Positions 16,879 through 25,140 of a stretch of DNA of 64,000 nucleotides are shown here, one piece after another. Location: NCBI GenBank assembly GCA_031253835.1, contig JAIRVP010000032.1:62001-126000 (forward strand), written 5' to 3'. The translations under genes and the position numbers were made by a program. The notes beneath the pieces were generated by a model, which searched no databases, was not told the origin of the DNA, and saw only the letters and a list, made by a program, of their open reading frames with translations. How positions within the stretch are numbered: the first letter of the stretch is position 1; each line of letters begins with the position of its first letter. The DNA is from Burkholderia sp. Its GTDB lineage: Bacteria > Pseudomonadota > Gammaproteobacteria > Burkholderiales > Burkholderiaceae.

Positions 16879-16906
16879 CCGGGCACCCCGCGGCGATCGT
16901 GCCCGG
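16879..16906. terminator. GC-rich hairpin after the LysR gene
   Basis: CCGGGCAC (16879-16886) pairs with GTGCCCGG (16899-16906). It sits 6 nt after the LysR stop and between it and the convergent AraC gene. Confidence 0.5.
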
Positions 16907-16946
16907 CCGGCAGACCCCGGCAGCATCGGCCGGGGCCGCGCGGCGC

Positions 16947-17780
16947 TTACTTCAGCGGCATGCAGATGCGCGTCTGCAAGCGGGCGGGCGGCGTGGTGCG
17001 CGGGTCGTTCAGATACTGCTCGAACATCGGGAAATCGGCCGGCACCATGCCGCTGGCGGGCAGCCACTCGGAGAACATCCAGTTATACGGCCGGTCCATT
17101 TCGTTGTACGGCCCCGTGTAAGTCAGGATCGCGCAGCGGCCGGCCGGAATCTCGAAGCGTTCGAGTTCATCGCCGAGGTCGGCATCGGATGCGACGGACA
17201 TGCCTGCCATCGAGCGCAACCGGTCGGGCGGCACCTGCTCGGGATCGTCGAGATACACGCCGAAGCCGATCGCTTCGGGGCGCGCGAGGCCGCGGGCGGC
17301 GGCCAGCATGAACGCGCGGGTGAAGACCGGGCCGATTTCCTGATAGCTGCCGCGATGCGGCAACGCGGCCAGCACGGCGCCGGGGAAGGTTTCGATGGTG
17401 ACGGGATACATGCCGAGCTCCTTGGGATTGAACGGACGGGAGCGGGCCGCGCGGTAGCGCCCCGGCGACAGGCCGAAGGTCGCGCCGAACGCACGGTTGA
17501 AGGCAGCGTCCGACGCATAGCCGGCGCGCTGCGCAACGTCGCGCAATGGCGCCCCGGTCCCGCCCAATGCGACCGCCGCGCGGTGCATGCGCAGGCGCTG
17601 CACGGTGGCGTTCACCGTCTCACCCATCAGCGCGCGGTAGACGCGGTGAAAGTGATACGGCGACAGGCACGCGAGGTCGGCCAGCAGATACAGATCCGGG
17701 TCGGCCTCGGGGTGACTTGCCAGCCAGCGCAGGACAGGCTCCATGCGCAGCGCGTATTGGGTACGGGTTCGGGGTTTCAA
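16947..17780 (-). CDS. AraC family regulator with GyrI-like effector domain (Rob/SbmC type)
   Basis: The 277-residue protein combines an N-terminal AraC DNA-binding domain ('RMEPVLRWLASHPEADPDLYLLADLACLSPYHFHRVYRALMGETVNATVQRLRMHRAA', second helix-turn-helix 'LRDVAQRAGYASDAAFNRAFGATFGLSPGRYR') with a C-terminal GyrI-like small-molecule-binding domain ('MYPVTIETFPGAVLAALPHRGSYQEIGPVFTRAF' to the end). Such proteins sense amphipathic or planar compounds. I chose the TTG start at 17780 because AGGAG lies 7 nt upstream and it gives 'MKPRTRTQYALRMEP'; a TTG at 17801 and an ATG at 17744 are alternatives. No obvious target gene is adjacent. Confidence 0.83.
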   Translation of the reverse strand: MKPRTRTQYALRMEPVLRWLASHPEADPDLYLLADLACLSPYHFHRVYRALMGETVNATVQRLRMHRAAVALGGTGAPLRDVAQRAGYASDAAFNRAFGATFGLSPGRYRAARSRPFNPKELGMYPVTIETFPGAVLAALPHRGSYQEIGPVFTRAFMLAAARGLARPEAIGFGVYLDDPEQVPPDRLRSMAGMSVASDADLGDELERFEIPAGRCAILTYTGPYNEMDRPYNWMFSEWLPASGMVPADFPMFEQYLNDPRTTPPARLQTRICMPLK

Positions 17781-18033
17781 TTGCGGGCTCCTGGGGAGCA
17801 ATGTAGGGGTGGCGCGTTTGCAGATTTTGCGGTTTTTCGGCGGGTGGGGGGGAAAGAGCGCTCACGATCATGATCGAGATTCCGGGCGTATTCAGCCCGG
17901 CGAGGACTGCGCAGCTCGTCGAGCGGCCGGCTTCGTTTTCTCGGGCGAAGCGCCTCGTGCGCGAGGATGCGCAGCGGATCTTGGGGGGCGTCCGAACCTG
18001 ATTGCCGCACATCCCCCTTTACGTTCGAACACC

Positions 18034-18315
18034 CTACGGCATGCCCTCCCGAAGGAGGGCCGGGATCTCGCGCTTCATGATATCCAGGACACCGCCGACG
18101 CGGGGAGGAAGCGGGCGTTGAGGATGGACCAGTGCGTTGAGCGGGAATCGCTCGATCTTGTACTGGGGAAGGATCTCTATCAATGCCCCATTCCGCTTCG
18201 CCTCCATGTAGACGGGATGCTGTACGACGCCGATCCCGCCTCCCGATGCCACCATATCGAACACGGGCGGCCAGTGGTTCGTGGTTACCACGGTGCGGAT
18301 GCGCGCATGACGCAT
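18034..18315 (-). pseudogene. LysR-type regulator remnant (C-terminal effector-domain fragment)
   Basis: A 93-codon frame reads 'VVTTNHWPPVFDMVASGGGIGVVQHPVYMEAKRNGALIEILPQYKIERFPLNALVHPQRPLPPRVGGVLDIMKREIPALL'. This is the last quarter of a LysR effector-binding domain. No helix-turn-helix domain or linking frame lies upstream on the same strand, where a different gene (18488-18973) begins soon after. The remnant is too short to be functional and is best read as the leftover of a deleted regulator. Confidence 0.6.
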
Positions 18316-18487
18316 CAGGGATCACGAGGAATACGGCGCGAGCCCATCTGCGTTCTATTTTCGCTAAACGGGCGCCACCAGTCAGGCCACGCTCGTGCGG
18401 GTTCTGCTCGGGAGCGTTGTCCCGCTGGACTGACGGGAATTCGATCGATGGCGCACTTGCCGCATGTGTTTCGGCCCGACCCGGATG

Positions 18488-18973
18488 TCACGGGCATTTC
18501 CCCCGAAGCACGTACTTGGCCAGAGGAGAAAATGACTGCCTGCCACTCAGCAGTTTTTCCAGGCGTGCTCGGGCTTCGATAAACTGGCGCGCCGACGCGC
18601 TTGCAATTTGTGCGTCGTGCAGACATAGCACGGGTTTGACGGCATCGTGTTCGTCGTCTTCAAGGCGCCATCGATGTGATGTTTCAGAACGCAGCACAGC
18701 TCGATCAAGAACGTTCTCGGCATCATGGAACAAATCCAGCGTCGCGTCCCCGATACCGACTTCCCACAGGTAAAACGCGAGATAGGTCGTACGTATCAGT
18801 TCGATCAGGAGATGATGATTTCCATCGTGCGTCATGCATCCCGCCAACGCGAGATGATGCTTCAAAGACAGATCCCGGACATATTCTCCAGGCATCGGCA
18901 GCAGATATTGCTTTGGCCAGCGAATCGACTTTTTCGCGAATGCCGATCGTTGACTCCGGGAGATTCGTGACAT
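18488..18973 (-). CDS. Hypothetical protein of a Burkholderia-type family
   Basis: A 161-codon frame with the recognisable beginning 'YLLPMPGEYVRDLSLKHHLALAGC', then 'ELIRTTYLAFYLWEVGIGDATLDLFHDAENVLDRAVLRSETSHRWRLEDDEHDAVKPVLCLHDAQIASASARQFIEARARLEKLL'. I recall similar short proteins recurring in Burkholderia genomes near mobile or regulatory regions, sometimes labelled Fis-family, though I see no Fis helix-turn-helix. It is mostly helical with no signal peptide or membrane segment. The start is the first ATG of the frame and is uncertain. It follows the LysR remnant in a lower-GC, decayed-looking stretch. Confidence 0.55.
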   Translation of the reverse strand: MSRISRSQRSAFAKKSIRWPKQYLLPMPGEYVRDLSLKHHLALAGCMTHDGNHHLLIELIRTTYLAFYLWEVGIGDATLDLFHDAENVLDRAVLRSETSHRWRLEDDEHDAVKPVLCLHDAQIASASARQFIEARARLEKLLSGRQSFSPLAKYVLRGKCP

Positions 18974-19024
18974 TGCTCTCTTTGCCGTGCGATAGATTGC
19001 GTCGTGCTTCCGGTCGGCCGCACG

Positions 19025-19981
19025 TCAGCGACTGCTCAACGTGGCCAACTCTTCGAGGTAAGGAATCGACGGCTGAGCGCCTGCGCGTGTGACGGAAATC
19101 GCTGCGGCTTCGATGCCGAATTCGATCGCGCTCCCTACCGGTTTCCGTGCCGCGATCGCGGCACAGAATGCACCCACGAACGTGTCGCCGGCGGCGGTTG
19201 TATCGATCGCGTCAACGTGCCTGCCCGGATAGTGTCGACCGCCGCCTGCAGGATCGTCGGCCATCACGGCATACACGCCTTGCGCACCCAAGGTGATCAG
19301 CACGTTTCGAGCCCCCATGAATCGCAGCATTTGCGCGGCTTCCCGAGCGCTTTGCGGATCCTTGACCTGCACCCCCGAGAGTACGGAGGCTTCGATCTCG
19401 TTCGGAATGAGATAGTCGATCAGCGGATACCAATGCGCCGGAAGCGATGACGTGACCGGGGCCGGGTTCAGCACAATGGGACGGCGCATTGCGTGCGCAG
19501 TTTGCAGGACGGCTTCGACCGCGTCCCGTTCGATTTCCATCTGGCAAACGACCACGTCCGCTGCTTCAATGAGCCGCGAATGTTCTCGAACAGTGTGTGC
19601 CGAAACCTCGCCATTGCTGCCGGGAACGATAACGATCGCGTTTTGGCTGTCGTCGGCGACGACAATCATCGCCGTACCGGTCGGAGAAACATCGCTTGCC
19701 TCGAGCCCCGAGCAATTCACCTCCTCGTCGTTCAGTTGCCGGATCAACTGCGCGCCATGCGAGTCGGATCCCACCCGGCCGATCATCGCGACCGTGGCGC
19801 CGAGCCGCGCAGCCGCAACCGCCTGATTGCCGCCTTTTCCTCCCGGGACGTGCGTGACGGACCGGCCGATCAATGTTTCGCCAGGTTGCGGCAGGCGCAC
19901 GGCGCGAATCACGAGATCCATGTTGAGGCTGCCGATCACCGTCACCCGGCCCGTGGACATTGCTGGTTTCTGTATGTGCAT
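19025..19981 (-). CDS. rbsK: Ribokinase-family (PfkB) carbohydrate kinase
   Basis: The 318-residue cytoplasmic kinase has both PfkB signatures: N-terminal 'HVPGGKGGNQAVAAARLGATVAMIGRVGSD' (about 45-75) and C-terminal 'DAIDTTAAGDTFVGAFCAAIAA' (about 255-277), with catalytic base Asp in 'AAGD'. 'IGSLNMDLVIRAVRLPQPGET' and 'LNPAPV' are specific to ribokinases. It would phosphorylate ribose or a related sugar. It ends a unit with an M20 hydrolase and a GATase1-like gene, behind the operator at 22088-22103. The gene name is by family; a substrate other than ribose is quite possible given the companions. Confidence 0.85.
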   Translation of the reverse strand: MHIQKPAMSTGRVTVIGSLNMDLVIRAVRLPQPGETLIGRSVTHVPGGKGGNQAVAAARLGATVAMIGRVGSDSHGAQLIRQLNDEEVNCSGLEASDVSPTGTAMIVVADDSQNAIVIVPGSNGEVSAHTVREHSRLIEAADVVVCQMEIERDAVEAVLQTAHAMRRPIVLNPAPVTSSLPAHWYPLIDYLIPNEIEASVLSGVQVKDPQSAREAAQMLRFMGARNVLITLGAQGVYAVMADDPAGGGRHYPGRHVDAIDTTAAGDTFVGAFCAAIAARKPVGSAIEFGIEAAAISVTRAGAQPSIPYLEELATLSSR

Positions 19982-20088
19982 TGTGCTGTTTCAAGTAGCG
20001 GCAAGAAGTGACGCACGTGGCCGTCGTGGCGCTCGTGTCGCGCCGACACTGCACGAACACCGCTGCAGACTGTTGTTGGATCCCGGGA

Positions 20089-21222
20089 TCAGCGCGAAGC
20101 GCATGAGACCCAGTCGTGAAGAATGGCATCGTAGAGACGGACCGCTTCCTGCAGGCGGTCAACGCGACAGTATTCATCCGTCTTGTGAGCCATGTCGGGC
20201 TCGCCAGGCCCGAGAATGACCGTGGGCGGATAGCCCGTGGCGGGCGAGAGGAGTGCCGCATCCGTGAAATACTGGACCGTTCGCATCGCGGCGCCGGAAC
20301 CCGCGGCGGCATCACACAGCGCCAGCACGCGCGCGACCCAGCCGTCGTCCGGGTCGGAGATGACCGGAGGAAGGTCGACGACCGGCGACAACTCGACGTA
20401 ACCGAGGTGCGTACGCAACCTGTCGGCCAGGCATCGGTGACTGGTGCCGGGTACCGTACGCATGTCGATCGAGAATTCCGCGCGGTCGGGAACCGAGTTG
20501 ATGTTCAACCCGCCCTGGATCGTGCCGACATTGATCGTCGGCGCCCCCATCATCGAGTGCGCACTGCCCGGATCGAACTCGTGTATCCGTAGCACGGACT
20601 CGGCGGCGAGATAAATCGCGTTGACGCCTTCCTGCGGCATGGCGCCGTGGGCCGTGACGCCATGCACCGTGCCTTTGAGCCAGAGCGCCCCCTTGTGACC
20701 GATCAACGCGCGATTCGCGGTCGGCTCGCCGACGATCAGCGCACCGAGCGGGCGCAGCAGACCGGCGCGGGCGTCGACGAGCGCGCGGGCACCATCGCAA
20801 CCGGTTTCTTCGCCGCCCGTGAGGATCAGTTCGACACCGCTGCTGCCGCGCAGTCGATCGCGATGTGCGATGCATGCCACGATGAAGGCGGCGATGCCGC
20901 CTTTCATGTCGCTGGACCCGCGTCCGTACAGGCGGCCGTCCTCGATCTCGCCTGCGTGCGGCGCGAACTTCCACGCCGAGGCACCAAGCGGCACCGTGTC
21001 GAGATGCCCGGTAAATCCGATCGGTTTTCGACCGTCGGCGCCGGGAAGACGGGCAATCAGGTTCAATCGCCCTTCACCGAACGGGTGCAGGACGACGTCG
21101 AACCCCGCGCCCGCGAGTTCGTCCGCCAGGAACCGCGCGAGCGCTTCCTCGTTGCCGGGCGGGTTGACCGTCCCGAAGCCGACGAGTTTCCGGGTCAGTG
21201 CGACCGGATCGGAAAGCCGCAT
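20089..21222 (-). CDS. M20 family metallopeptidase (ArgE/DapE/CPG2-like amidohydrolase)
   Basis: The 377-residue protein has a complete M20 active site: 'GHLDTVPLG' (His73, Asp75), 'GRGSSDMKGG' (Asp105, bridging), 'GGEETG' (Glu138 base, Glu139 ligand), 'GEPT' near 172, and near the C-terminus His of 'DMAHKTDEY'. The lid domain 'GTVHGVTAHGAMPQEGVNAI' is present. Members hydrolyse N-acyl amino acids, dipeptides or N-succinyl compounds. Between a sugar kinase and a phosphotriesterase-family hydrolase it probably removes an N-acyl group from the imported compound; this is inference from context. Confidence 0.87.
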   Translation of the reverse strand: MRLSDPVALTRKLVGFGTVNPPGNEEALARFLADELAGAGFDVVLHPFGEGRLNLIARLPGADGRKPIGFTGHLDTVPLGASAWKFAPHAGEIEDGRLYGRGSSDMKGGIAAFIVACIAHRDRLRGSSGVELILTGGEETGCDGARALVDARAGLLRPLGALIVGEPTANRALIGHKGALWLKGTVHGVTAHGAMPQEGVNAIYLAAESVLRIHEFDPGSAHSMMGAPTINVGTIQGGLNINSVPDRAEFSIDMRTVPGTSHRCLADRLRTHLGYVELSPVVDLPPVISDPDDGWVARVLALCDAAAGSGAAMRTVQYFTDAALLSPATGYPPTVILGPGEPDMAHKTDEYCRVDRLQEAVRLYDAILHDWVSCASR

Positions 21223-21270
21223 GCGAACACCTCGATATCCGTTCGATGGAGAGACGCGCGAACGCAGACG

Positions 21271-22032
21271 TTACGCGCGGGAACCGGCCGTCAGCCAGTC
21301 GAGGCTGTTGATCCAGAGCCGCCGGTAGCCGTCCCAGCTCGAGAATTCCGGCGGCATCCAGTGATGCGACATGTCGCTCGTCCACGCCATCGTCCGCCCG
21401 TTGCCGAACTCGCCGACCGCCAGTAGCGGATGCCCGGTTTCCGGAACAGTGGCGAGCAGCGTGGCGCCGGCCTTGAGCTCGACTTCGTTGTAGCCCAGCA
21501 GATGCGGCCAGCGGTTGCCGAGCCCTTCCAGAATCGGATGCGAACCGAGCACCTCCGGCGTAAAGCCTTCGGGGACTTCGACCCGGTCGTCGTACGACAG
21601 GCAGGTAACGGGCAGCACCTCTTCCACGGCCGTGTTCCGGAAGCGCGCGCTCCCGTTGATACCCTGGAAGCTCAGATAGCCACCGATCATCATCAGGCCG
21701 CCCCCGGCGCCGACATACTCTTTCAGGAGCTTCAGCCGGTTCGGCGTGCGCTGACTCTTCACCCAAGTGTCGGGGTGAAGCAGCAGCGTATTGGCACCGA
21801 TGTCCGACAGGATGATGGCGTCATATTCCTGAAGCCCCTTGAGCGTTAGCGGGAAGTCTTCCTGTGCCTCGTGGCTGGGCATGTGCGTGATGTCGTAGTT
21901 GCTGTCTCGCATCCATTCGAGGAAGGCCGTCGCGCCGCTGTGGTACGTCACGGTCGGGAATTGATCGAAGCCCTTGACGTGCGTCGACGTGCTGGTCCAG
22001 GTTTCGCCTGCAAGCAGAACCGATTTCTTCAT
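21271..22032 (-). CDS. GATase1-like protein (putative glutamine amidotransferase-like, PF07090 type)
   Basis: The 253-residue cytoplasmic protein begins 'MKKSVLLAGETWTSTSTHVKGFDQFPTVTYHSGATAFLEWM' and continues 'YDAIILSDIGANTLLLHPDTWVKSQRTPNRLKLLKEYVGAGGGLMMIGGYLSFQGI', which matches the class I amidotransferase-like family formerly DUF1355. A nucleophile Cys in the usual GGCSYG elbow is not seen; the elbow here is 'GGYLSFQG', so an amidotransferase activity is doubtful. Members are often found with ABC sugar transporters. It is first gene of the second unit of the LacI island, 56 nt downstream of an operator copy. Confidence 0.72.
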   Translation of the reverse strand: MKKSVLLAGETWTSTSTHVKGFDQFPTVTYHSGATAFLEWMRDSNYDITHMPSHEAQEDFPLTLKGLQEYDAIILSDIGANTLLLHPDTWVKSQRTPNRLKLLKEYVGAGGGLMMIGGYLSFQGINGSARFRNTAVEEVLPVTCLSYDDRVEVPEGFTPEVLGSHPILEGLGNRWPHLLGYNEVELKAGATLLATVPETGHPLLAVGEFGNGRTMAWTSDMSHHWMPPEFSSWDGYRRLWINSLDWLTAGSRA

Positions 22033-22087
22033 TTTCCTTCTCCAGTAAGTGGTGGTGATGCATCCGGATCGCTCAGCGAATCTCGCG

Positions 22088-22103
22088 TATAAACCGGTTT
22101 ACA
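22088..22103 (-). promoter_or_regulatory. LacI-family operator copy 2 with promoter
   Basis: TATAAACCGGTTTACA at 22088-22103 differs at one base from the perfect 16-bp palindrome at 26172-26187. On the minus strand a -35-like TTGACC (22113-22108) and a TATACG (22091-22086), 16 nt apart, bracket and overlap the operator. A repressor bound here would block transcription of the GATase1-like, M20 and ribokinase genes. The palindrome with a central CCGG... CG step is typical of LacI/GalR regulators. Confidence 0.75.
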
Positions 22104-22182
22104 ATCTGGTCAAAAAAACGCTGCGTATGGGCTGTTCGAGACGTCACGCGACATTCGAAACACGGTGGAAGCCATGCCGGTC

Positions 22183-23274
22183 TCAACCGGCTTTCGTGAA
22201 GACTGCGGCGGGGTTTGCGACGAGCAGGGTGTCGATCTGTCGATCCGTCACGCCGTGCCGGCGCAAACGAGGCACGAAATGCTCGAGGATGTAGCCGTAC
22301 CCGTTGCCGCCGTAGCAGGTGAGCATCATCTTCAGAAACACGTCCTGCGAAAGCAGTACCCGATGGAGGTAGCCTGCATCGATCAATGAACGGATCGCGC
22401 GTGCGTTCTTCTCGTCGGACGGGCATTGTTCGTCGGTGTCGCCGTAGTAGAAGTCCATCCCGATCATGTCGTATTCCAGCCATGCGCCGCGCGCAGCCAG
22501 CGCGTGCTGGTATTCGGGATCGCCGCCGCTCGGATTCATGTGGCACAGCACGGTATGGTTGAGGTCCGCACCTTCCGCCTCGACGATATCCAGCACGTCA
22601 TGCGCCAGACGGGCCCAGCCGGGCAGATGGATGGATAGCGGCACGCCCGTCGCGGCGCTGGCCCTGGCCGCGGCCCGCAACGACTTGCGCTCGCTTTCCG
22701 TGAAGGCTGCCGACACGCCGATTTCGCCGATCATGCCGGCAACGACGGATGGCTTCTCGTCGGCACCGCCCACGTCGAAGACCAGTTGCGCGGCGAGCTC
22801 GTCCACCGACCGCTCGGCAACGTAAGACGGATGAGAAGGCTCCAGATAGAACCCGGTCGACATTACGATGTTCAGGCCCGTGCGCCGTGAAATCTTCTGC
22901 AGTGCCTGCGGGTCTCGGCCGATGCCGATGTTGGTCGGATCGACGACGGTCTGCCCGCCCAACTCGCGAAACCGCGTCAATTCGTCTATCGCCACTTCGG
23001 GATCGAACAGCTGGCAGTTGTCGCGATTCCTCAACGGATTCGCCCGCAGCGCGCCGAGAATCCCGATATGCACCTTCTGCTCGGCGACATGACGGTCGCT
23101 GCACGCACAGGGTGCGATCCATTTTCCCGATGCATCGACCAGGATGTGCTCGTGCATCAGCGTGACGCCCATGCGCTCCACCGGTATCGGACCGAGGACC
23201 GTCATCACGTGTCCGCTTGTCACGCCGATCGGCATGTTGTCCGCGTGCCCGAACATCGACTTTTCCCGATTCAT
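22183..23274 (-). CDS. Phosphotriesterase-family metal-dependent hydrolase
   Basis: The 363-residue TIM-barrel hydrolase keeps the binuclear metal site: 'LMHEHILVD' (His41, His43), 'MIGEIGVSA' (Glu184 at the bridging position), 'LSIHLPG' (His216), 'TVLCHMNP' (His245) and 'VLLSQDVF' (Asp311). The bridging ligand is Glu as in the E. coli phosphotriesterase homology protein, not carboxylated Lys as in the lactonase-like members. Possible reactions are lactone, phosphoester or carboxylester hydrolysis. GGAAGGG precedes ATG 23274 and the gene starts 3 nt after the permease stop, so it is the last gene of the transporter operon and probably acts on the imported compound. Confidence 0.83.
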   Translation of the reverse strand: MNREKSMFGHADNMPIGVTSGHVMTVLGPIPVERMGVTLMHEHILVDASGKWIAPCACSDRHVAEQKVHIGILGALRANPLRNRDNCQLFDPEVAIDELTRFRELGGQTVVDPTNIGIGRDPQALQKISRRTGLNIVMSTGFYLEPSHPSYVAERSVDELAAQLVFDVGGADEKPSVVAGMIGEIGVSAAFTESERKSLRAAARASAATGVPLSIHLPGWARLAHDVLDIVEAEGADLNHTVLCHMNPSGGDPEYQHALAARGAWLEYDMIGMDFYYGDTDEQCPSDEKNARAIRSLIDAGYLHRVLLSQDVFLKMMLTCYGGNGYGYILEHFVPRLRRHGVTDRQIDTLLVANPAAVFTKAG

Positions 23275-23277
23275 GAC

Positions 23278-24285
23278 TTAACCCTTCCGGCGTCGTTGAG
23301 GCGCGAAGATGCGGGTGTTCATCCAGATCGCGAGCAGCATGATCGTCCCCTGGATGATCTGCGTGTAGAACGGTGAGACGTGCAGCAGGATCAGGCCGTT
23401 GCCGAGCACCGCGATGGTCAGCGCGCCAAGGACCGTTCCGATGATCGTCCCGATGCCGCCGAAAAGACTCGTGCTGCCGAGCACCACTGCAGCAATGACG
23501 TCGAGCTCGAAGCCCACGCCCTGATTGGACGATCCGCTGCCGAGACGAGACGTGATCAGCATACCCGCGAGTGCTGCAGACGCGCCACTGAGGATGTAGA
23601 CGCGCATGATCACGCGACGAACCGGTACGCCGGCACGGCGAACGGATTCGGCGTTGGTCCCGATACCGATCACATAGCGGCCAAAGCGCGTGTGACGCAA
23701 CGCGACCCAGCCGGCAAACAGCGTCGCGATGGCGATCACGGCTGGAAGCGGGATGCCCAGCAGCCACGCGCGACCCAGGCTCGTGAACAGGCCGTTGCTT
23801 TCGATCGGAATGGAATACCCCTGCGTGAGCAGAAGCGCGACGCCGCGAACGATCGACAGCGTTCCCAGCGTGACGATGAACGCCGGCATGCCCGCGAAGG
23901 CAATGAAGTAGCCATTGATCGCACCGATGGCGCAACCGACGCCGATCCCGCCCACGATCACCACGACGTCCGGGATGCCGGCCCTGAGCGCAATCGCCGA
24001 CAGCGCACCGACCAGTGCAAGCGTCGAACCGATCGACAGATCGATGCCGGCCGTCGTGATGACGAGCGTCATCGCCGTGGCGACGATCAGCAGCGGGGCG
24101 CTTTGCCGCACGATGTTCAGCAGGTTGTTCGGCAGATAAAACGTATGGGTCGACAGCGAGAAAGCGACGACGCAGCACAGGAAGAACGCGGCGATGCTGG
24201 TGATGCCCGCGTTGCGGCTCAGCATGCGCTTGAGCGGCGTGCGTTCGTCCTTTCGGGTGGGGGTAGGGGTCATTGCAGCTTCCAT
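23278..24285 (-). CDS. Ribose-type (RbsC/FrcC) ABC transporter permease
   Basis: The 335-residue inner-membrane protein has 8-10 hydrophobic helices. It shows the typical 'LVITTAGIDLSIGSTLALVGALSA' (about 62-86), 'GCAIGAINGYFIAFAGMPAFIVTLGTLSIVRGVALLLT' (about 105-142), the ATPase-contact region 'FGRYVIGIGTNAESVRRAGVPVRRV' and 'ADMLITSRLGSG'-like text ('GMLITSRLGSGSSNQGVGFELDVIAAVVLGSTSLFGGIGT'). I chose ATG 24285 (MEAAMTPT) because GGAGG lies 7 nt upstream; ATG 24273 is the alternative. It is 2 nt from the ATPase stop. It imports a pentose-like or other monosaccharide. Confidence 0.9.
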   Translation of the reverse strand: MEAAMTPTPTRKDERTPLKRMLSRNAGITSIAAFFLCCVVAFSLSTHTFYLPNNLLNIVRQSAPLLIVATAMTLVITTAGIDLSIGSTLALVGALSAIALRAGIPDVVVIVGGIGVGCAIGAINGYFIAFAGMPAFIVTLGTLSIVRGVALLLTQGYSIPIESNGLFTSLGRAWLLGIPLPAVIAIATLFAGWVALRHTRFGRYVIGIGTNAESVRRAGVPVRRVIMRVYILSGASAALAGMLITSRLGSGSSNQGVGFELDVIAAVVLGSTSLFGGIGTIIGTVLGALTIAVLGNGLILLHVSPFYTQIIQGTIMLLAIWMNTRIFAPQRRRKG

Positions 24286-24287
24286 GA

Positions 24288-25076
24288 TCAGTCCTCCGCC
24301 AGCTTTCGGGCAGACTTCGCGCTGAATTTGTGACCGACGATCAGGTCGACGATCTCTTCGAGGCTGGTCTCGCTCACCTTGCGATCGGCGACCTTCCTGC
24401 CTTCGTACATCACGCTGATGCGGTCGCAGACCAGAAACAGGTCCTGCAGCCGGTGCGTGATGAGAATGACGCTCACGCCGCGCGCGCTGATGGTGCGAAT
24501 CAACTCGAGCACGGCTTCGACTTCCGCCACCGCAAGCGCGGCCGTCGGCTCGTCCATGATCAGGACCTTCGGATCGAACGACGCCGCTCGCGAAATCGCG
24601 ATCGCCTGCCGTTGCCCGCCGGACAGGTTCTCGACCTCGAGCCGCGTATCGGGGATGCGAATGCCCAGGCCCTTCAGCATGGTTTGCGCCTGTTGATGCA
24701 TGGCCTTGTGGTCGAGCATCGGGATGCCGCACACGTGGCGCATCGGTTCGCGGCCCAGGAACAGGTTCCCCGCGACGTCTACCGTATCGCACAACGAAAG
24801 ATCCTGATACACCATCTCGATGTGATGCTTTCTCGCGTCGGCAGGGCCGGTGAAATGCACGGCTTCGCCGTCGATTTCGATCTGCCCGCCATCGGGGATG
24901 ACTGCGCCCGACAATACCTTGGATACGGTCGACTTTCCTGCTCCGTTGTCGCCGACGAGCCCGAGCACCTCGCCCGGCGCCACGTCGAGATCCACGCCGC
25001 ACAACGACTGGATTGCGCCGAAGCTCTTGGTGATGCCTTTCATTCGTACGCGCGGCAGTTGCAGCGTTGCGTTCAT
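24288..25076 (-). CDS. Sugar ABC transporter ATP-binding protein, single-domain (FrcA-like)
   Basis: 262 residues with one nucleotide-binding domain: Walker A 'GDNGAGKST' (about 41-49), Q-loop 'MVYQDLSLCD', signature 'LSGGQRQAIAISRA', Walker B 'VLIMDEPTAALAV' and H-loop 'LITHRLQDLF'. RbsA of E. coli is a fused double domain of about 500 residues. The half-length form is that of FrcA-type transporters, where two copies assemble on the permease. 'EPTAAL' and 'GDNGAGKSTVSKVLSGA' confirm the carbohydrate-uptake CUT2 class. The second gene of the binding protein-ATPase-permease-hydrolase unit. Confidence 0.9.
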   Translation of the reverse strand: MNATLQLPRVRMKGITKSFGAIQSLCGVDLDVAPGEVLGLVGDNGAGKSTVSKVLSGAVIPDGGQIEIDGEAVHFTGPADARKHHIEMVYQDLSLCDTVDVAGNLFLGREPMRHVCGIPMLDHKAMHQQAQTMLKGLGIRIPDTRLEVENLSGGQRQAIAISRAASFDPKVLIMDEPTAALAVAEVEAVLELIRTISARGVSVILITHRLQDLFLVCDRISVMYEGRKVADRKVSETSLEEIVDLIVGHKFSAKSARKLAED

Positions 25077-25140
25077 GCCCCCTCCATTTTCGACTGGGAA
25101 AACGTGATACCGGCCCGCTGTTTCGGACAGCCGGCGATGC

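Noticed and set aside
17870..18001. 43-codon plus-strand frame beginning MIEIPGVFSPARTAQLVERP
   Set aside because: The first 20 residues look like the start of an oxygenase, but the rest is not and no continuation was found in other frames, so it is not supported.
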